DNA of 64,000 bases. Source: Anoplolepis gracilipes (lineage: Eukaryota; Arthropoda; Insecta; Hymenoptera; Formicidae). Below the pieces are notes generated by a model. It was given only the letters and a program-made list of their open reading frames with translations. It was not told the DNA's origin and made no database searches. The translations under genes and the position numbers were made by a program. Positions 1-10,482 of the stretch are shown here, piece after piece (within the stretch, counting starts at the first letter, position 1; the number at the start of each line of letters is the position of its first letter). The stretch is taken from NCBI RefSeq assembly GCF_047496725.1, contig NC_132973.1:16903733-16967732 (forward strand), in the 5' to 3' direction.

Positions 1-2057
1 TTTTTTACACTAATTGATTCTTAACATTATTCTGCACATAAAAGTATTAAGATAAGATTATCGAGAAATAAATATTTTACGAAATATTTTGTATTTTATA
101 TCAAAATACTACAACTTTCAAGTCTCATAACTCAAAAAATACTTAATAAAAAATACTTTATCATAAGTGTTTTGGAAAGCTCTCGAGATAAGCTACAAGA
201 ATATGCAATAATATATAGGTTGCTTCATTTAAAAAATGTAAGGTGACCTTTATGTGACCTTCAAGTGACTGTTCAAGGTCAAACCAATGTTACTATCTTA
301 TGGCCTCCTCAGAACCATACAACTTTTGTCCGAAACATTTTTTCATAATTTCCATATTTTTCGAGATGTTTGCCTGGGGCGATTAAAATAAAACACCCTG
401 TACATATTCTATCTTATAACTTGTTGAAAATTATTAATGTTTCAAGATTTTTGCTAAGGAAAAATCATCTCTAAATCGGTCAGAGAATCTATCCTTAATT
501 GTTGAGACGATTATCGGACATCCTGTACATACATATATGTATACTATATACATATATGTAAATTGCATAATTTAAGAACTGTCCCCGAAATATTCGTTTA
601 TTATATATAATAGTCCTCAAAGTATGCGGTTACTACATATAAAAGAGACTTTAAATTTTAACGCATGTTTTGGAGACAATGCAAATATTTCTATCGTATA
701 TGTGAATTATGTAGTCAGAATCTTTTCTCGAAGTATTCGTTAATTACATTTGGAAAGAGTTATACATATAATGAATTATACATTTTATCTATATGTTGAA
801 AAAAAATTAGACGTTTAATCTTAATTAATGTTTCAAGATTTTTGCTAAAAAGCAATCATCTCTAAATCGGTCAGAGAATCTGTCCTTAATTGTTGAGGCG
901 ATTACCGGACATCCTGTACATACATATATGTATATACACATATATGTGAATTGTATAATTTAGGAACTGTCCCCGAAGTATTCGTTTATTATATATAATG
1001 GTCCTCAAAGTATGCGATTACTATAAGAGTAAAACTATTAACTTTTATTACTTATTTTTGCAAAAATTTTATTTATTTAAATAATCTAAAAAGACACTTG
1101 AAACATGTGCTTTATTAAAATACAACACATATAATAATTATTTGTTATTTGCAATATAATATCAAATTAATACACAAACAACATGTAAACAATTTTATTA
1201 GTATAAAGAAAAATCGTCAAAGTGGTGATAAGGAAAATCAATTAAAACTACAATATGTTTTCGGAACAAGGTGACTTAGTGATACACGCAAGTCATCTGT
1301 AGTAAGCCAATACTGCAAAATTATTTATATTTATAAATCTTTAAAGTAACAATATCGTTAATTATACGTAAGGTAAAGATTTATAAATTTCATTATGTAA
1401 ATTTTATAAAAAGTTTTTATTTTATATTATTATTTTTTATGTTTTAATATTATACACATACATGTCTTATTATATTAAACATCATTTACTATATTATCAA
1501 TTATTATATATATCATAACATTATGCACATATATTATTCTTATATTTATATACTTTTATTTCTATATATATTATTTTATTTTAACTTTTACTAAATTACT
1601 TTATTATGTTACGGTTGTGTAGTTTTATAAGTAAGAAATTAAAATATCTTCTTAAAAAACGAGAAATAAAATATAACTTTCTAATGTAATGCATTATGAA
1701 ACTATGTATGGTATAAATAAAATATTGAGCATTAAAAAAAGTTGTACAAAGCATTGCATAAATTATTATGAAAATAAAGAAAATTTTTAAAAGATGTAAA
1801 AGGAAAAGAAAAAAAAACAAAAGTAAAACAAAAGAAATGTTAATATGTGCACGTATAAAAATAGAAAAAAAAACTAATTTTGAAAACAAAAATTAAAAAT
1901 AAATTTTATTTTACGTATATTTTAAAGACGGCCATAAGAAAAAGCGAAATACAATGCAATTATAAAGTAACACAATAACGTCTAAAATCTTATCTAAATA
2001 AATTCTTTTATTAATAGTTTTGTCATTCTTTCTTAATATTGTAAGTAATAATGTGTA
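1..2057. other. AT-rich flank left of the outer Polinton, no gene seen
   Basis: This stretch is very AT-rich, with many TATA runs and no convincing reading frame. It holds a pair of direct repeats (433-636 and 824-1022) and fragments reading 'acaccctgtac' and 'catcctgtacat', which resemble decayed DNA-transposon ends. It is taken as host or older repeat DNA because the outer element's terminal sequence begins at 2058. The six bases before that point, TGTGTA, are the candidate left target duplication. Its right partner lies outside the window. Confidence 0.6.
433..1022. repeat. Direct repeat pair of about 200 bp (433-636 and 824-1022)
   Basis: Both copies run from 'attaatgtttcaag' through 'aatcggtcagagaatct', 'ggacatcctgtacatacata' and 'actgtccccgaa' to 'gtcctcaaagtatgcg'. 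They differ by scattered substitutions and are separated by about 190 bp. They look like a tandem or segmental duplication of a decayed repeat. No coding capacity is visible. Confidence 0.75.
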
Positions 2058-2424
2058 AGTAGATATATATAGAGAGTTCTAATCCAGGGATCTGAGGGGG
2101 TTGAGGTAAGCGAAGGAACTGATTACCTTACCTCACAGTACTGATATGTCCGAGGGAGGGGAGGTACCAAATGTCCACCCAGATTGAGGGAGAAGGGGGA
2201 GGTACCTAAACGTCCCCCAGATTGAGAGGGAAGGAGGGGTACATATGCCTCCGCAGGTGGAGGGAGTGTCCTCTCCGACTGATTGCGGAGGTCTGATGGT
2301 GAGAGAGAGGAATGTCAACTGTTATAGATAAAATATTCACCCCATTATTTATCCATAATGTATATTTGCAATAAATAATTAGATTAATATTAATAAATTT
2401 TTAATATTCCCATAGTAACGACGC

Positions 2425-2600
2425 GATAGGCGTTCGCAACGCGGTAGAGAGAGACGGTGCTATAGGCGTTCGCAACGCGGTAGAGGGAGAAGGTGCTATA
2501 GGCGTTCGCAACGTGGTAGAGGGAGACGGTGCTATAGGCGTTCGCAACGCGGTAGAGGGAAAAGGTGCTATAGGCGTTAGAGGGAGACGGTGCTTTAGGC
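2425..2600. repeat. 36-bp subterminal minisatellite
   Basis: Four to five copies of a unit containing 'ggcgttcgcaacgcggtaga' followed by 'gggagacggtgctata'. The same array occurs in both E3 TIRs (about 51405-51560 and 56370-56525) and at the right end of the window. Open frames across it are a by-product of a unit length divisible by three. Confidence 0.85.
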
Positions 2601-2722
2601 ATTCTATATAGTGTAGGACAAGGAGAGTATGACGTGGTGTGAGAAGGAAGGCGCTGTATGTGTATGACAAGGAGTGCATGATGATGGGAAAAGGAGAGCT
2701 TGATAGTAGGAAAAGGAGATAT

Positions 2723-3050
2723 GGGTGCGAGAGAAAGAATAAAAAGGAAGGAAGAGAGCGAGAAGGATAGCGTGTTATGGGGTGCGAGAGAAAGAATAGA
2801 GAGAAAGGAGGATAGCGAGAAGGAGAGCGTGTTATGGGGTGCGAGAGAAAGAATAGAGAGGAAGGAAGAGAGCGAGAAGGATAGCGTGTTATGGGGTGCG
2901 AGAGAAAAAATAGAGAGAATGGAAGATAGCGAGAAGGAGAGCGTGTTATGGGGTGCGAGAGAAAGAATAGAGAGGAAGGAGGATAGCGAGAAAGAGAGCG
3001 TGTTATGGGGAGCGAGAGAAAGAATAGAGAGGAAGGAGGATAGCGGAGGC
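2723..3050. repeat. 57-bp purine-rich minisatellite
   Basis: Five to six copies of a unit built from 'ggtgcgagagaaagaataga' and 'gcgagaaggagagcgtgtta'. The unit length is divisible by three, so a 117-codon frame runs through it (repeated RERIERKEDSEKESVLWGA). I read this as repeat DNA, not a gene. Related purine-rich sequence occurs at 5434-5720, 51650-51790, 54620-54860 and 63670-63850. Confidence 0.8.
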
Positions 3051-3978
3051 TAAGGCGTACGCGAGAAAAAAGATAATTTTTGTATGTTAAGTTTTTTTTA
3101 TAATGTTAAATGTTATCTTATTATATATCTTATTATCTAATTTTATCTAATACAGAGGAAGAAGGATGGGATAGAAGATGAAGGTGGAAATAAGTAATAA
3201 ATATATATAAATTTAACATAAATTTTTATTTAAAAAGTGTGTATGTGTATATATATATAAAATGTGTGTGTGTGTTTTAAAATTAAAAATTTAAAAAGAT
3301 AAAAGATATAAAGATATAAAAATATAAAAGATATAAAAATTTTAAAAAACTAAAAATCTGTTGGGGCGCCATAGGAACTCGTCATAGCTGCGTCTGTAAC
3401 AGAAATAAACATTTTTATTAGTACTTTAAAAATATTTAAAATTTGCGCATACTTACATTACGAGGGGCTCCTCTCCGAATAGCCTGCGGAGGCCGAATAT
3501 ATCCACGTACGCACACAGAAAGTATGCGTCGTAATTTCGGCTTCTGGGACTCTCACACCACAAATCGTCACACTCGGCGCGCGCTTTCTCTCTCTCCCGC
3601 ACCCAGCGTCTCCTATTCTTGTGCGCGATGTTAATATATCCAGGGATCGGATACTTATTTATCCAGAAAATCTATGAAAAATTAATAAATATAAATATAT
3701 TATGATAAGATATATTCGGCAATGAGAGCCCATGCGCGGATGTTGATGCGTAAAGAAACTGCGTAAAGAAATTAATTCTTTTCACGAAAGAATTTTTAAT
3801 TAGTCGATGCGTAAAGAAACTGCGTAAAGGAACTGCGTAAAGAAATTAATTCTTTTCACGAAAGAATTTTTAATTAGTGCACAGAGCACATATTTAGATT
3901 CTCATTTTTGAGAATTCTAAAAACCCCTCTATACCCCCCTAAAGAGATGTAGACGAGAAAAAAAAACCGGGCCAAAGT

Positions 3979-4048
3979 CGCTGAATCGGGAATTGAACCC
4001 GAGTCTTTCGCTTGCCGGGCGACTGCTCTTACTACTGAGCTATTCAGT
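3979..4048 (-). tRNA. tRNA-like sequence, left foldback arm (damaged acceptor stem)
   Basis: On the minus strand it has a D arm (GCTCAGTAGTAAGAGC), a seven-base anticodon loop CCGGCAA, and a perfect T arm (TCGGG-TTCAATT-CCCGA). It is nearly identical to the right-arm copy, but its 5' end reads GACTGAA, giving an extra mismatch with the 3' TTCAGC. The anticodon by position would be GGC (Ala), which is unusual for a eukaryotic nuclear tRNA. It is more likely a tRNA-derived repeat than a working tRNA. Confidence 0.5.
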
Positions 4049-4084
4049 CAATTAGACAAATAGACGAGAGAAGTATCGGTGTGG

Positions 4085-4155
4085 GGCTGAATAGCTCAGT
4101 GGTAAGAGCAGTCGCCCGGCAAGCGAAAGACTCGGGTTCAATTCCCGATTCAGCG
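4085..4155 (+). tRNA. tRNA-like sequence, right foldback arm
   Basis: The acceptor pairs GCTGAA with TTCAGC. The D arm is GCTC-AGTGGTAA-GAGC, the anticodon stem is GTCGC/GCGAA with one mismatch, the loop is CCGGCAA, and the T arm is TCGGG-TTCAATT-CCCGA. The loop has C rather than T at the position before the anticodon, and the implied anticodon is GGC. It diverges from the left copy head to head. The A and B promoter-box regions are recognisable, so it may be transcribed by RNA polymerase III as a tRNA-derived repeat. Confidence 0.55.
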
Positions 4156-4783
4156 ACTTCGCCCCGATATTTTTTCTCGTCTACATCTCTTTAGGAGGGT
4201 ATAGAGGGGTTTTTAGAATTCTCAAAAATGAGAATCTAAATATGTGCTCTGTGCACTAATTAAAAATTCTTTCGTGAAAAGAATTAATTTCCTTACGCAG
4301 TTTCTTTACGCATCAACATCCGCGTATGGGCTCTCATTGCCGAGTATATCTTATCATGTTTGTAAATATTGGAGCCGTATATATTTTCAAATTATAAATA
4401 TATTATAAATAAAAAAGCGTATAAAATAATAATAATAAAAACTACTCACATCTCCGAATAAAATGTTTATAAACGCCTGGAACAGGGCGCGGGCCAAATC
4501 TTGCGCTCGCCGAAGTAACCGGCGGCGAGTGTACCGGCAAGCAATCCCCTCAGGAACACGATGGTTGCGAAAGCCGTCTCGAACATCGCCTGCATGAACG
4601 CGACTACTTGCGACATTTTTTTTGTTTTTTAACAAAATACGCTCACTGCACCACAGTCAGACACGTTAGCCAGCTCCAACGAAGTTAGACAACGTCTGGA
4701 GAAAAAAAAGTAGGGGATGTATAGCAGCATCTAGGCTTAAATTACGCAGCGAGGTCGATAGACAAAAGATCCTTTGAGCCTTT

Positions 4784-5081
4784 TCAGTTTTTTTCAACAC
4801 ATGTGTGTGTATTAAATGAGTTATGTACAAGTCGCTTTCTTCTTTCTTCTAAAAATTCTTTTCTTCTTAATCTTTTTATCAGTAGCAGTCTCACTTTTCG
4901 AAGATGCTTTATTTCCGGAACATCAGGATATTCAAATTGCATAAGTTCTATATCGATATTTTCCTTGACCACATAAAAAATCTATTTCGTCACGAATCTT
5001 GAAAAACAGTTTTAGCGATCTTGTATAAGTCTTTGGTAAACCAATTTCACGATTTTGTAAAAATTGCACTACAGAATTCAT
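4784..5081 (-). pseudogene. MNSVV family small protein, E1 copy (frameshifted)
   Basis: Starting at 5081 it reads MNSVVQFLQNREIGLPK, like the intact 101-residue copies in E3. Five bases missing after the codons for DFLC shift the frame. The remainder (VPEIKHLRKVRLLLIKRLRR) continues in another frame to 4784. The family is unrecognised: it is small, charged and probably helical, with a basic C-terminal half. In E1 it occurs only on the left side. Confidence 0.65.
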
Positions 5082-5832
5082 GGCACTATCGAAGGCGTTG
5101 TAGTTTATGCGATACTAAACTATTCAAAGTACTGTGAGCAATTTTTTAATATCGCAAAACGTAATGAGGAGGGGATCCCTACGTGCTTTCTCGAGCGCCG
5201 TGTGTGGCTGCCGTATGATGAAATCGATTCAAATATTCGATTACAAATGTATACGACGATTCAAATATTCGGTTACAAATGTATACGACAAAGCATGAGA
5301 TATAAATTTTTACTAAATGAAAACATATACAGAACGCCAACAGTATGGATGTTTGCGCTAAAGAATAACGTTTCGCATAGTGGGTGGGCATTATCATGTA
5401 TATTTAATTTGATTATAAATATAATCAGGCGTTCTATAGTAGGATGTGGTGTAAAAATGAAGGTGCTGTATGTGTAGGACAAGGAGTGTATGATGATAAG
5501 AAAAGGAGAGCATGATGGTAGGAAAAGGAGATATGGGTGCGAAAGAATAGAGAGAAAGGAGAGGGCGCATGGTGAGAGAAAGAATAGAGAGGAAGGACAG
5601 CGCGCATGGTGAGAGAAAGAATAGAGAGGAAGGAGAGCGCGCATGGTGAGAAAAGGACAGCGCTATAGGCGTAGGACAAGGAGAGTATGATGTGTAAGGA
5701 AAAGAGAGAGCATGATGGTAAAGAAAGAAGGTGACAGTAAAAGAAATATAAATGTATAAAAATTCCAAATTTATTTAAAATTAAAAAAATTTAATTACAG
5801 AATATAGAAAATAATACTTGAACTATAGTTTT
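5082..5832. other. Inner TIR segment and purine-rich spacer of E1
   Basis: 5090-5430 is an inverted, diverged counterpart of about 60840-61430, sharing 'gcgatactaaactattcaaa', 'aatatcgcaaaacgtaatga' and 'acaaatgtatacgac'. 5434-5720 is a purine-rich repeat related to the subterminal minisatellites ('gagagaaagaatagagagga'). The open frames here are artefacts of this composition. 5720-5832 is AT-rich spacer. Confidence 0.6.
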
Positions 5833-6355
5833 TTAATGTAAATATGGGTTGATTGAACCTTCATGATGATGATTCGACCACCAATTGAATATTTTAAATA
5901 CATTTTGTAAAGCGCAATTTCGTACATGTCATCTATCGCAACGCAGAGTAGCATCTAATTTATCTAAAGCAGGAACGTCATCATAGTCGTTATCCAATGT
6001 CTCGATAATAAGACCGATTCTCGCATCGTCTTCCAGTAAATTTGCCAACCATTCTCGTTTTTCATGTCCTTTGACATACACTCGAGAAGATGTATCATTC
6101 AACGTCAGCCTCAGTGATTAAACGTTTAGCCATGTAGTATGGAACGTTTCCATCTTCCCATTGCAGATTGTGATGTTTTCCAACCAACCATGCAACCTGA
6201 GATCTCTCAGACCTCGTGAGCAAACGGAATGGTGTAAGACTCGTAAAAATATAATGAGACAGTACAGATCCTTGAGTCAGAATCGCAATTTCTTTCACGA
6301 TAAATTTTTTATTGATAATAAATCCTTGAAGATCCACAAATGTTGGCACAACCAT
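5833..6355 (-). pseudogene. Conserved Polinton-associated protein (PTFVDLQGF family), E1 copy
   Basis: The frame opens at 6355 with MVVPTFVDLQGFI and continues through VKEIAIL, LSHYIFTS and HHNLQWEDG...AKRLIT. It then shifts frame near 6095 and continues as VYVKGHEKREWLANLLEDD and the C-terminal LQNVFK and INPYL blocks to 5833. The same blocks, also broken, occur in E2 (16784-17295) and E3 (54169-54485). I recall this family as an unannotated protein common in insect genomes. The VDLQGF and GHEKREW motifs could suit a nuclease-like fold, but that is a guess. Confidence 0.65.
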
Positions 6356-6520
6356 AATGAAGAGATATTAGCAAGAACTACGACGACGAACAACTGACGT
6401 TAATCATCGAGTATCGCAAGTTTTTATGTTATATGATCCGGTATGCGATTCTCCAATTTCGTTTACAGAAGATTCGACCGTTGGTTGGTTGATAAGACGA
6501 GCGTTCCTGCTCGTGCTGAT

Positions 6521-7710
6521 TCATGTAATTTTACGTACTACGTTTGTTAGAGGATTGTATTCGACAACGCGATCATGCAAAATGAGACAATAAGTGGTAG
6601 TGTTTACCGGCACATTTTTCTTACAATCAAATTCTATTCTTACGTCTACGGTAGCATTTTTCACCGATTCGTTTTGTCGAGAATAATCGATGATTACAAA
6701 CGGACCGTAAAGTAGAAACAGTGAGACGGTGAGACTCGGTTCGAGGTACTCGTATCCGTAATAGTTTTTGCAGAAACGCGCGTACGTGTCGTATAGAATC
6801 GACCATCTGTTTTTATCGAAATCCAGATTCATGTCGTCGTACGGATAACATTCCGAGTTCAGATAAAGTTTCACGTTTGTTAATTTGCAGTCGTCGAATT
6901 TACTCATATCCTCGAGCATAATATTCTTCCGGCCTGTCTGCAGAGCAAAGATAACGTATCGTGGTTTCTCCAGCTGAGTCGCGGTCTTAATAGCCCACGA
7001 ATGCTTGGTTGTACGCTGCAAGAGCGGAAACTCGTACAGATCCCACGAGCGAAAACCCATGCTGAGGTAGCGTCCGCTTTCCAGAGCGCGCAGCATAGAC
7101 AGCTTCTTAATTTCACTCAACAGCACATGTGGCATTGTATCTTGAATATGTTGATGACAGGCTCCACCGCCGAAGCTTCAACCAGACAATTATCATTGCG
7201 CGATCGTATTAAGATCAACTCGTGACGAGCGTTAATTACTATACGTTTATAATCCTCGCAAAATCCCAATAACATGTAGAGCGGTACGCAAAAATTAAAG
7301 TGTCCATTCACAGTAGTTGGATCACTCCAGCCAGCATTTCTCATAATCACGCTTCTATCGGATTATATTGTTACATAGTTTTTGAGCATACTTGTTATTC
7401 CCACGTTTCTGTTGCGATCAATCTCCACGCCATTGAGTTCGTATCGAATCTCGTCAAACATGAATGCTACGCAATTATTTTGCAGTACCACATTAGATCC
7501 GTCAGTTGGATTGTTTATCTTCAATTCTCCCTCGATGTATAAGAAACTCTCGTACGGCAATGTATACAGATCCTGTTGTTGTATGGGTATTCTTATCTCG
7601 TCACTGTGTCCGAACGTTGTGTTGGCGAATGGGTTGTATGCGTGAGTCTCAATCTTGACGATGCGATCGTCAAAGATTGGCTCGTCCGCGATGTTGAGAA
7701 TGTCAGTCAT
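6521..7710 (-). pseudogene. Major capsid protein (double jelly-roll, Polinton type), E1 copy in three frames
   Basis: Read leftward, the protein is split into 7710-7363, 7350-7117 and 7135-6521 by frameshifts. It aligns along its length with the intact 405-residue E2 copy. Shared segments include FDDRIVKIETH, PIQQQDLYTLPYESFLY, RYELNGVEIDRNRNVGIT, FCVPLYMLLGFCEDYKR and TTYCLILHDRVVEYNPLTN. The role would be to form virion capsomers. Assignment rests on position between protein Y and penton, length, and my recollection of Polinton capsid sequences. Structural prediction would confirm it. Confidence 0.72.
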
Positions 7711-7713
7711 CGT

Positions 7714-7893
7714 TCAAATGTTTCGCACCGCGAATCCCAAAGATTGTAAAAACGTAACGTTTGATGCGTTTAATTTCTTTTTCTTAGCGCAAGATGATTG
7801 CGTATTAGCAAATCTCGATGTTGTTGTTGTTGTCGCGGGCGTCGTAAAAATTGTGTTGTCTCTCACGTCTTTCGATCCGTTCAGCACGAGCAT
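7714..7893 (-). CDS. Small 59-residue protein with C-terminal FLQSLGF motif
   Basis: It begins MLVLNGSKDVRDNTI, has a Thr-rich middle (TTPATTTTTS) and a basic KKKKLNASN segment, and ends FLQSLGFAVRNI. It lies between capsid and penton with gaps of only a few bases, so it is likely co-transcribed. E2 carries a homologue of the same length (59 residues) ending FLKSLGFVVRNN. Function is unknown. A small virion protein or protease substrate is possible from its position. The frame is intact here. Confidence 0.6.
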   Translation of the reverse strand: MLVLNGSKDVRDNTIFTTPATTTTTSRFANTQSSCAKKKKLNASNVTFLQSLGFAVRNI

Positions 7894-7899
7894 CACACG

Positions 7900-8655
7900 C
7901 TAATTTTGCCGCCGTCGTAAATGCACTCTAATGGTAATCTCTTCTCCTCGAAAATCGAGTAATCGTCCTACCTGATCGACAACGAGTAACGTTAAATCCG
8001 TAATGCTCCGTACGATGATCGGTAGGTAAATGATGTGCGCCGGTGTTTCCGATATCTTATATCCTGGTGGTACTCTTGGTGAAAATTCATGTATCGTATG
8101 AACGAGTTTACCGTTGTTGTACGCACCCGCGGTGACATCACATTCGACGCGGATAATGTTCACGTTGATAATGTTAATCGGCACGTCCGACTCGTACCAT
8201 TTTCGCGGCTGCAGTATACGGTTCGAGAATCCTAGCAGCGATCCAATGTTGTTAGGCTTACTAAAATTTATTCTGTAGGCGCATTTAATCTCGCTTCGCG
8301 TCGTATTGTAATTAGCGCGGAGCACTATCGGCCATTCTTCAGCCTCAAAGTCATCGTCGTCAGTTTGTTTTTTATCACCATCACGAACTGTGTGTTGCGA
8401 ACGTTTTCGTGAAATTGTTTTTTTCAAAAATTCATGTATCGCTTGCAGCTCGTACGATCCCTCGGAAATCGTAATTTCCGCATCGTCTTTGCCAAAGTAA
8501 AATTTATTATTCGAGGAATTCACGTTCGATATCGTGTGATAACTCTCAAAATCCGCTAGACCGAGTTCGTATTCACCATCGCTTAAATTTACGGTGGGCG
8601 AGTAATTTGCCGCGAGAACGCTGCTCTTCCCAGTCAGCGTGAATGTCATAGACAT
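7900..8655 (-). CDS. Penton-like minor capsid protein, intact 251 residues
   Basis: It starts MSMTFTLTGKSSVLAANY and contains YELGLADFESYHT, NNIGSLLGFS, RILQPRKWYESDVPI, TIHEFSPRVPPGYK and a C-terminal EEITIRVHLRRRQN. The length and position next to the capsid gene fit the single jelly-roll penton protein of Polintons, which would occupy capsid vertices. It is one of few uninterrupted ORFs in E1. The E2 homologue (18784-19498) is frameshifted. The penton name follows family knowledge, since no catalytic motif exists to test it. Confidence 0.68.
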   Translation of the reverse strand: MSMTFTLTGKSSVLAANYSPTVNLSDGEYELGLADFESYHTISNVNSSNNKFYFGKDDAEITISEGSYELQAIHEFLKKTISRKRSQHTVRDGDKKQTDDDDFEAEEWPIVLRANYNTTRSEIKCAYRINFSKPNNIGSLLGFSNRILQPRKWYESDVPINIINVNIIRVECDVTAGAYNNGKLVHTIHEFSPRVPPGYKISETPAHIIYLPIIVRSITDLTLLVVDQVGRLLDFRGEEITIRVHLRRRQN

Positions 8656-8712
8656 GTTGACTAAACTGTTTAATGAATACTAAATTAAATAGCGCAATGT
8701 ATGTCTTTAAAT

Positions 8713-9205
8713 TCGCGTGCATCGACCGCTCGGAGAAACTGCAAGCACAATAGAGCGTAGGACAAGGAGAGTACGACGTGGTGTAAGAAGGAAGGCGCTA
8801 TAGGCGTAGGACAAGGAGAGCATGATGGTGGGAAAAGGGCAGCGCTATAGGCGTAGGACAAGGAGAGTATGATGTGTAAGGAAAGGAGAGAGCAAAGGAG
8901 AAGGCTGCAGTAAAAGAAATATAAACGTAACTTATTAAGATATTAAAAGTATTCTTGACACATTTCCAATATAATAGCTCAGATTAACTACGCATTTCGA
9001 TTAAAAAAATATATAAATGTAACTTATTATATAATATACAGGAAGAAGGATAGGATAGGATTTTATAAAGAAGATACATAGCGATATATATGTTTAATAT
9101 ATATAATTTTTATTCAAAATGTGTTTTCATACATATAATGTGTATGTGTTAAAATTTAAATTCGCGTACATCAACCGTTCGGAGAAACTGCAAGCATAAT
9201 TGTCC
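8713..9205. repeat. TIR-derived insert flanked by a duplicated piece of the protease gene
   Basis: Two copies of a segment of about 45 bp from the protease C-terminus (8713-8755 and 9161-9205, sharing 'cggagaaactgcaagca') bracket about 400 bp. That insert resembles the TIRs: it has 'gcgctataggcgtaggacaa', 'gaaggataggatagga' and a 'gtgtatgtgtt' tract. It sits between the penton gene and the PLA2-protease gene. I infer that a TIR fragment was copied into the capsid gene cluster. Confidence 0.6.
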
Positions 9206-10168
9206 GCAGACGCTTTGATTATAAGTTTGATAGGATGTGTGATTATAATCTATTTTTGCCACATTTAAATATCGTACCAATTCATTCGGCGGGCGAAGAT
9301 TACCCAAACTGTCAAAATATATAGCGCGATTCCCCCTATTTGCATACGCTTCTCAGTGAGTACCCGAGCCTTTAGCGTTATCCAAATTTATGATGCCGCT
9401 CTCGTTTCGATATATACCGCCGATCGGTAATGAGTCACGCATAAAAACACCTCTAAAATACGGAATGCGCATATGTTTTGCTAGTTGCAGCAGTTGTATG
9501 TTGGTAGTTGCACCCTCTGGCATTTTCAGTGTCTCTTTGACGTTTTTTTTTCTTCTCATTGAGACTCCTCGTCCGTATTTGTATGGCGCGAGATACAATC
9601 CGCGACCTTCCATGGCGCGATTGTGACATAGCATCTCTTGAAACTGACGTTGTGTAGCTTTTCCGTCGTTTACCATCTTTGCTACACCAGCCGCTCCACC
9701 AATCAGAGATCCGAGAGCACCCAACACTGGTAGAATCGGTAATACGCCCCCGCGTTTCGCTACCGGAAGTATTCGTTTTTTCGTAATCTTTTTCTTCGTC
9801 GACGACTTTTTTATCCCCATACCCATTTTCGTCTTTGCTTTCATGACCGTCCAAACGGCCGTGGCGGCTGCTCTTTCACCAAAATTCGAATCTTTCGCTG
9901 TAATACGTTCTCGCGCCCTTGCAGCTAGTATACGATCCGCTACGTGTCGTTCGCCGAGATCGTTGCTTCGCGAGTAAGCTAAATCGTGTTCACGACACGC
10001 GACATCCAATGGGTTGATGCCTCGATCACCTCTAGTCAATCGTTTTTGTAAACGAGTTTTCGGTCCGCAAAACTGATATCCAGGAATATGTAATTCGATA
10101 AGAAGTGCGTTTATCGCGCGATTCAACAGATCACAGCCTTTTATGATTTTCGCTGACATTCGTAACAA
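9149..10168 (-). pseudogene. PLA2-like domain joined to adenain-type cysteine protease, E1 copy with stop
   Basis: The N-terminal part (from about 10090) has GYQFCGPKTRLQKRL and DVACREHDLAYSRSNDL, matching the calcium loop and His-Asp active site of phospholipase A2-like domains such as those in parvovirus VP1. A basic linker (KKSSTKKKITKKR) and a GRGLYLAPY segment follow. The C-terminal part is an adenovirus-type maturation protease: GTH with the expected His, then YFDSLG, then Q seven residues before Cys in NQSVCGQLC. A TGA at 9353 falls just after the catalytic His, so the protease is truncated. The two domains share one frame here. Confidence 0.75.
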
Positions 10169-10440
10169 TCTTTTATCATCGGCGCTGGACCGTCAATGTA
10201 CATTTGTTGCCACGGTCGATTGTAATGTTCGAAACAGCGACGATAGGTCTGAACCTCCGAATCCGCCTTTATGTATTCCGGAAGTTTGTCCCACAGACAA
10301 TCCACGTAACGACCAAACTGCTTCAATAAAATAATCTTCGGTATATATCGTAACTGTTCTAAGGTAAGGTTGAGAATATCACAGTCATCCGACAGTGAAA
10401 AAAACATGTTGATACTGAGCGGTTTCGATTTGATGCGCAT
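10141..10440 (-). CDS. Conserved hypothetical protein, 99 residues
   Basis: It ends YECQRKS and includes LTLEQLRYIPKIILLKQFG and YRRCFEHYNRPWQQ. A likely start is the internal Met of MFFSLSDDCD. It overlaps the PLA2-protease frame by 28 bp and lies divergently upstream of the ATPase, so the roughly 40 bp between them probably hold a bidirectional promoter. E2 lost this gene in a deletion. Its family is not recognised. Confidence 0.5.
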   Translation of the reverse strand: MRIKSKPLSINMFFSLSDDCDILNLTLEQLRYIPKIILLKQFGRYVDCLWDKLPEYIKADSEVQTYRRCFEHYNRPWQQMYIDGPAPMIKDCYECQRKS

Positions 10441-10482
10441 CTATAAATAGGCTCTCCTCCCACTCCTCCTCCTCAGAAAGTA

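Larger units (their letters stand above)
2058..3660. repeat. E1 left terminal inverted repeat, outer part
   Basis: It is inverted relative to about 63060-64000 and beyond. From the end inward it contains a GC-rich block of roughly 38-bp repeats around 'ggtaccaaatgtcc' (2100-2285), a 36-bp minisatellite (2425-2600), a 57-bp purine-rich minisatellite (2723-3050), an AT spacer with a short GT microsatellite (near 3240-3275), and the last exons of a TIR-borne gene. The same order recurs in E3 and, diverged, in E2. Confidence 0.85.
3702..4357. repeat. Foldback repeat of about 656 bp with a tRNA-like gene in each arm
   Basis: The arms begin 'atgataagatat' and include 'cggcaatgagagccca', 'gatgcgtaaagaaactgcg', 'ttcttttcacgaaagaattt' and 'acccctctatac'. 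They meet near 4065. The left arm has an extra internal repeat of 'tgcgtaaag'. No counterpart appears in E1's right TIR, so it was inserted on the left or lost from the right. It lies inside an intron of the TIR-borne gene. Confidence 0.85.
3342..4616 (-). pseudogene. TIR-borne spliced gene, MSQV...PWRLAPT family, E1 left copy (broken)
   Basis: Read leftward, the first exon starts at 4616 with MSQVVAFMQAMFET. A frame break right after this puts the conserved rest (RNHRVPEG..., LARALFQAF) in another frame, ending at a GT donor near 4455. After an intron that holds a tRNA-bearing foldback comes an exon (about 3660-3457) with PIPGYINIAH and VDIFGLRRLFGEEPLV, ending at a GTAAGT donor (3456-3451). 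The last exon (3393-3342) encodes RSYDEFLW and stops. The exon order and the motifs LRRLFGEEP and PGYINIAH match the two E2 copies. Function is unknown. A second frame break lies before the DLW motif. I infer one gene from shared motifs and splice sites, not from transcripts. Confidence 0.6.

Noticed and set aside
1260..1320. Possible integrase remnant near 1290
   Set aside because: 'tctgtagtaagccaata' resembles 13305-13321 of the integrase gene, but the similarity does not extend far enough on either side to support a call.
2700..3053. 117-codon frame with RERIERKEDSEKESVLWGA repeats
   Set aside because: It is coded by a 57-bp non-coding-type minisatellite that recurs with frame-breaking differences in other TIRs.
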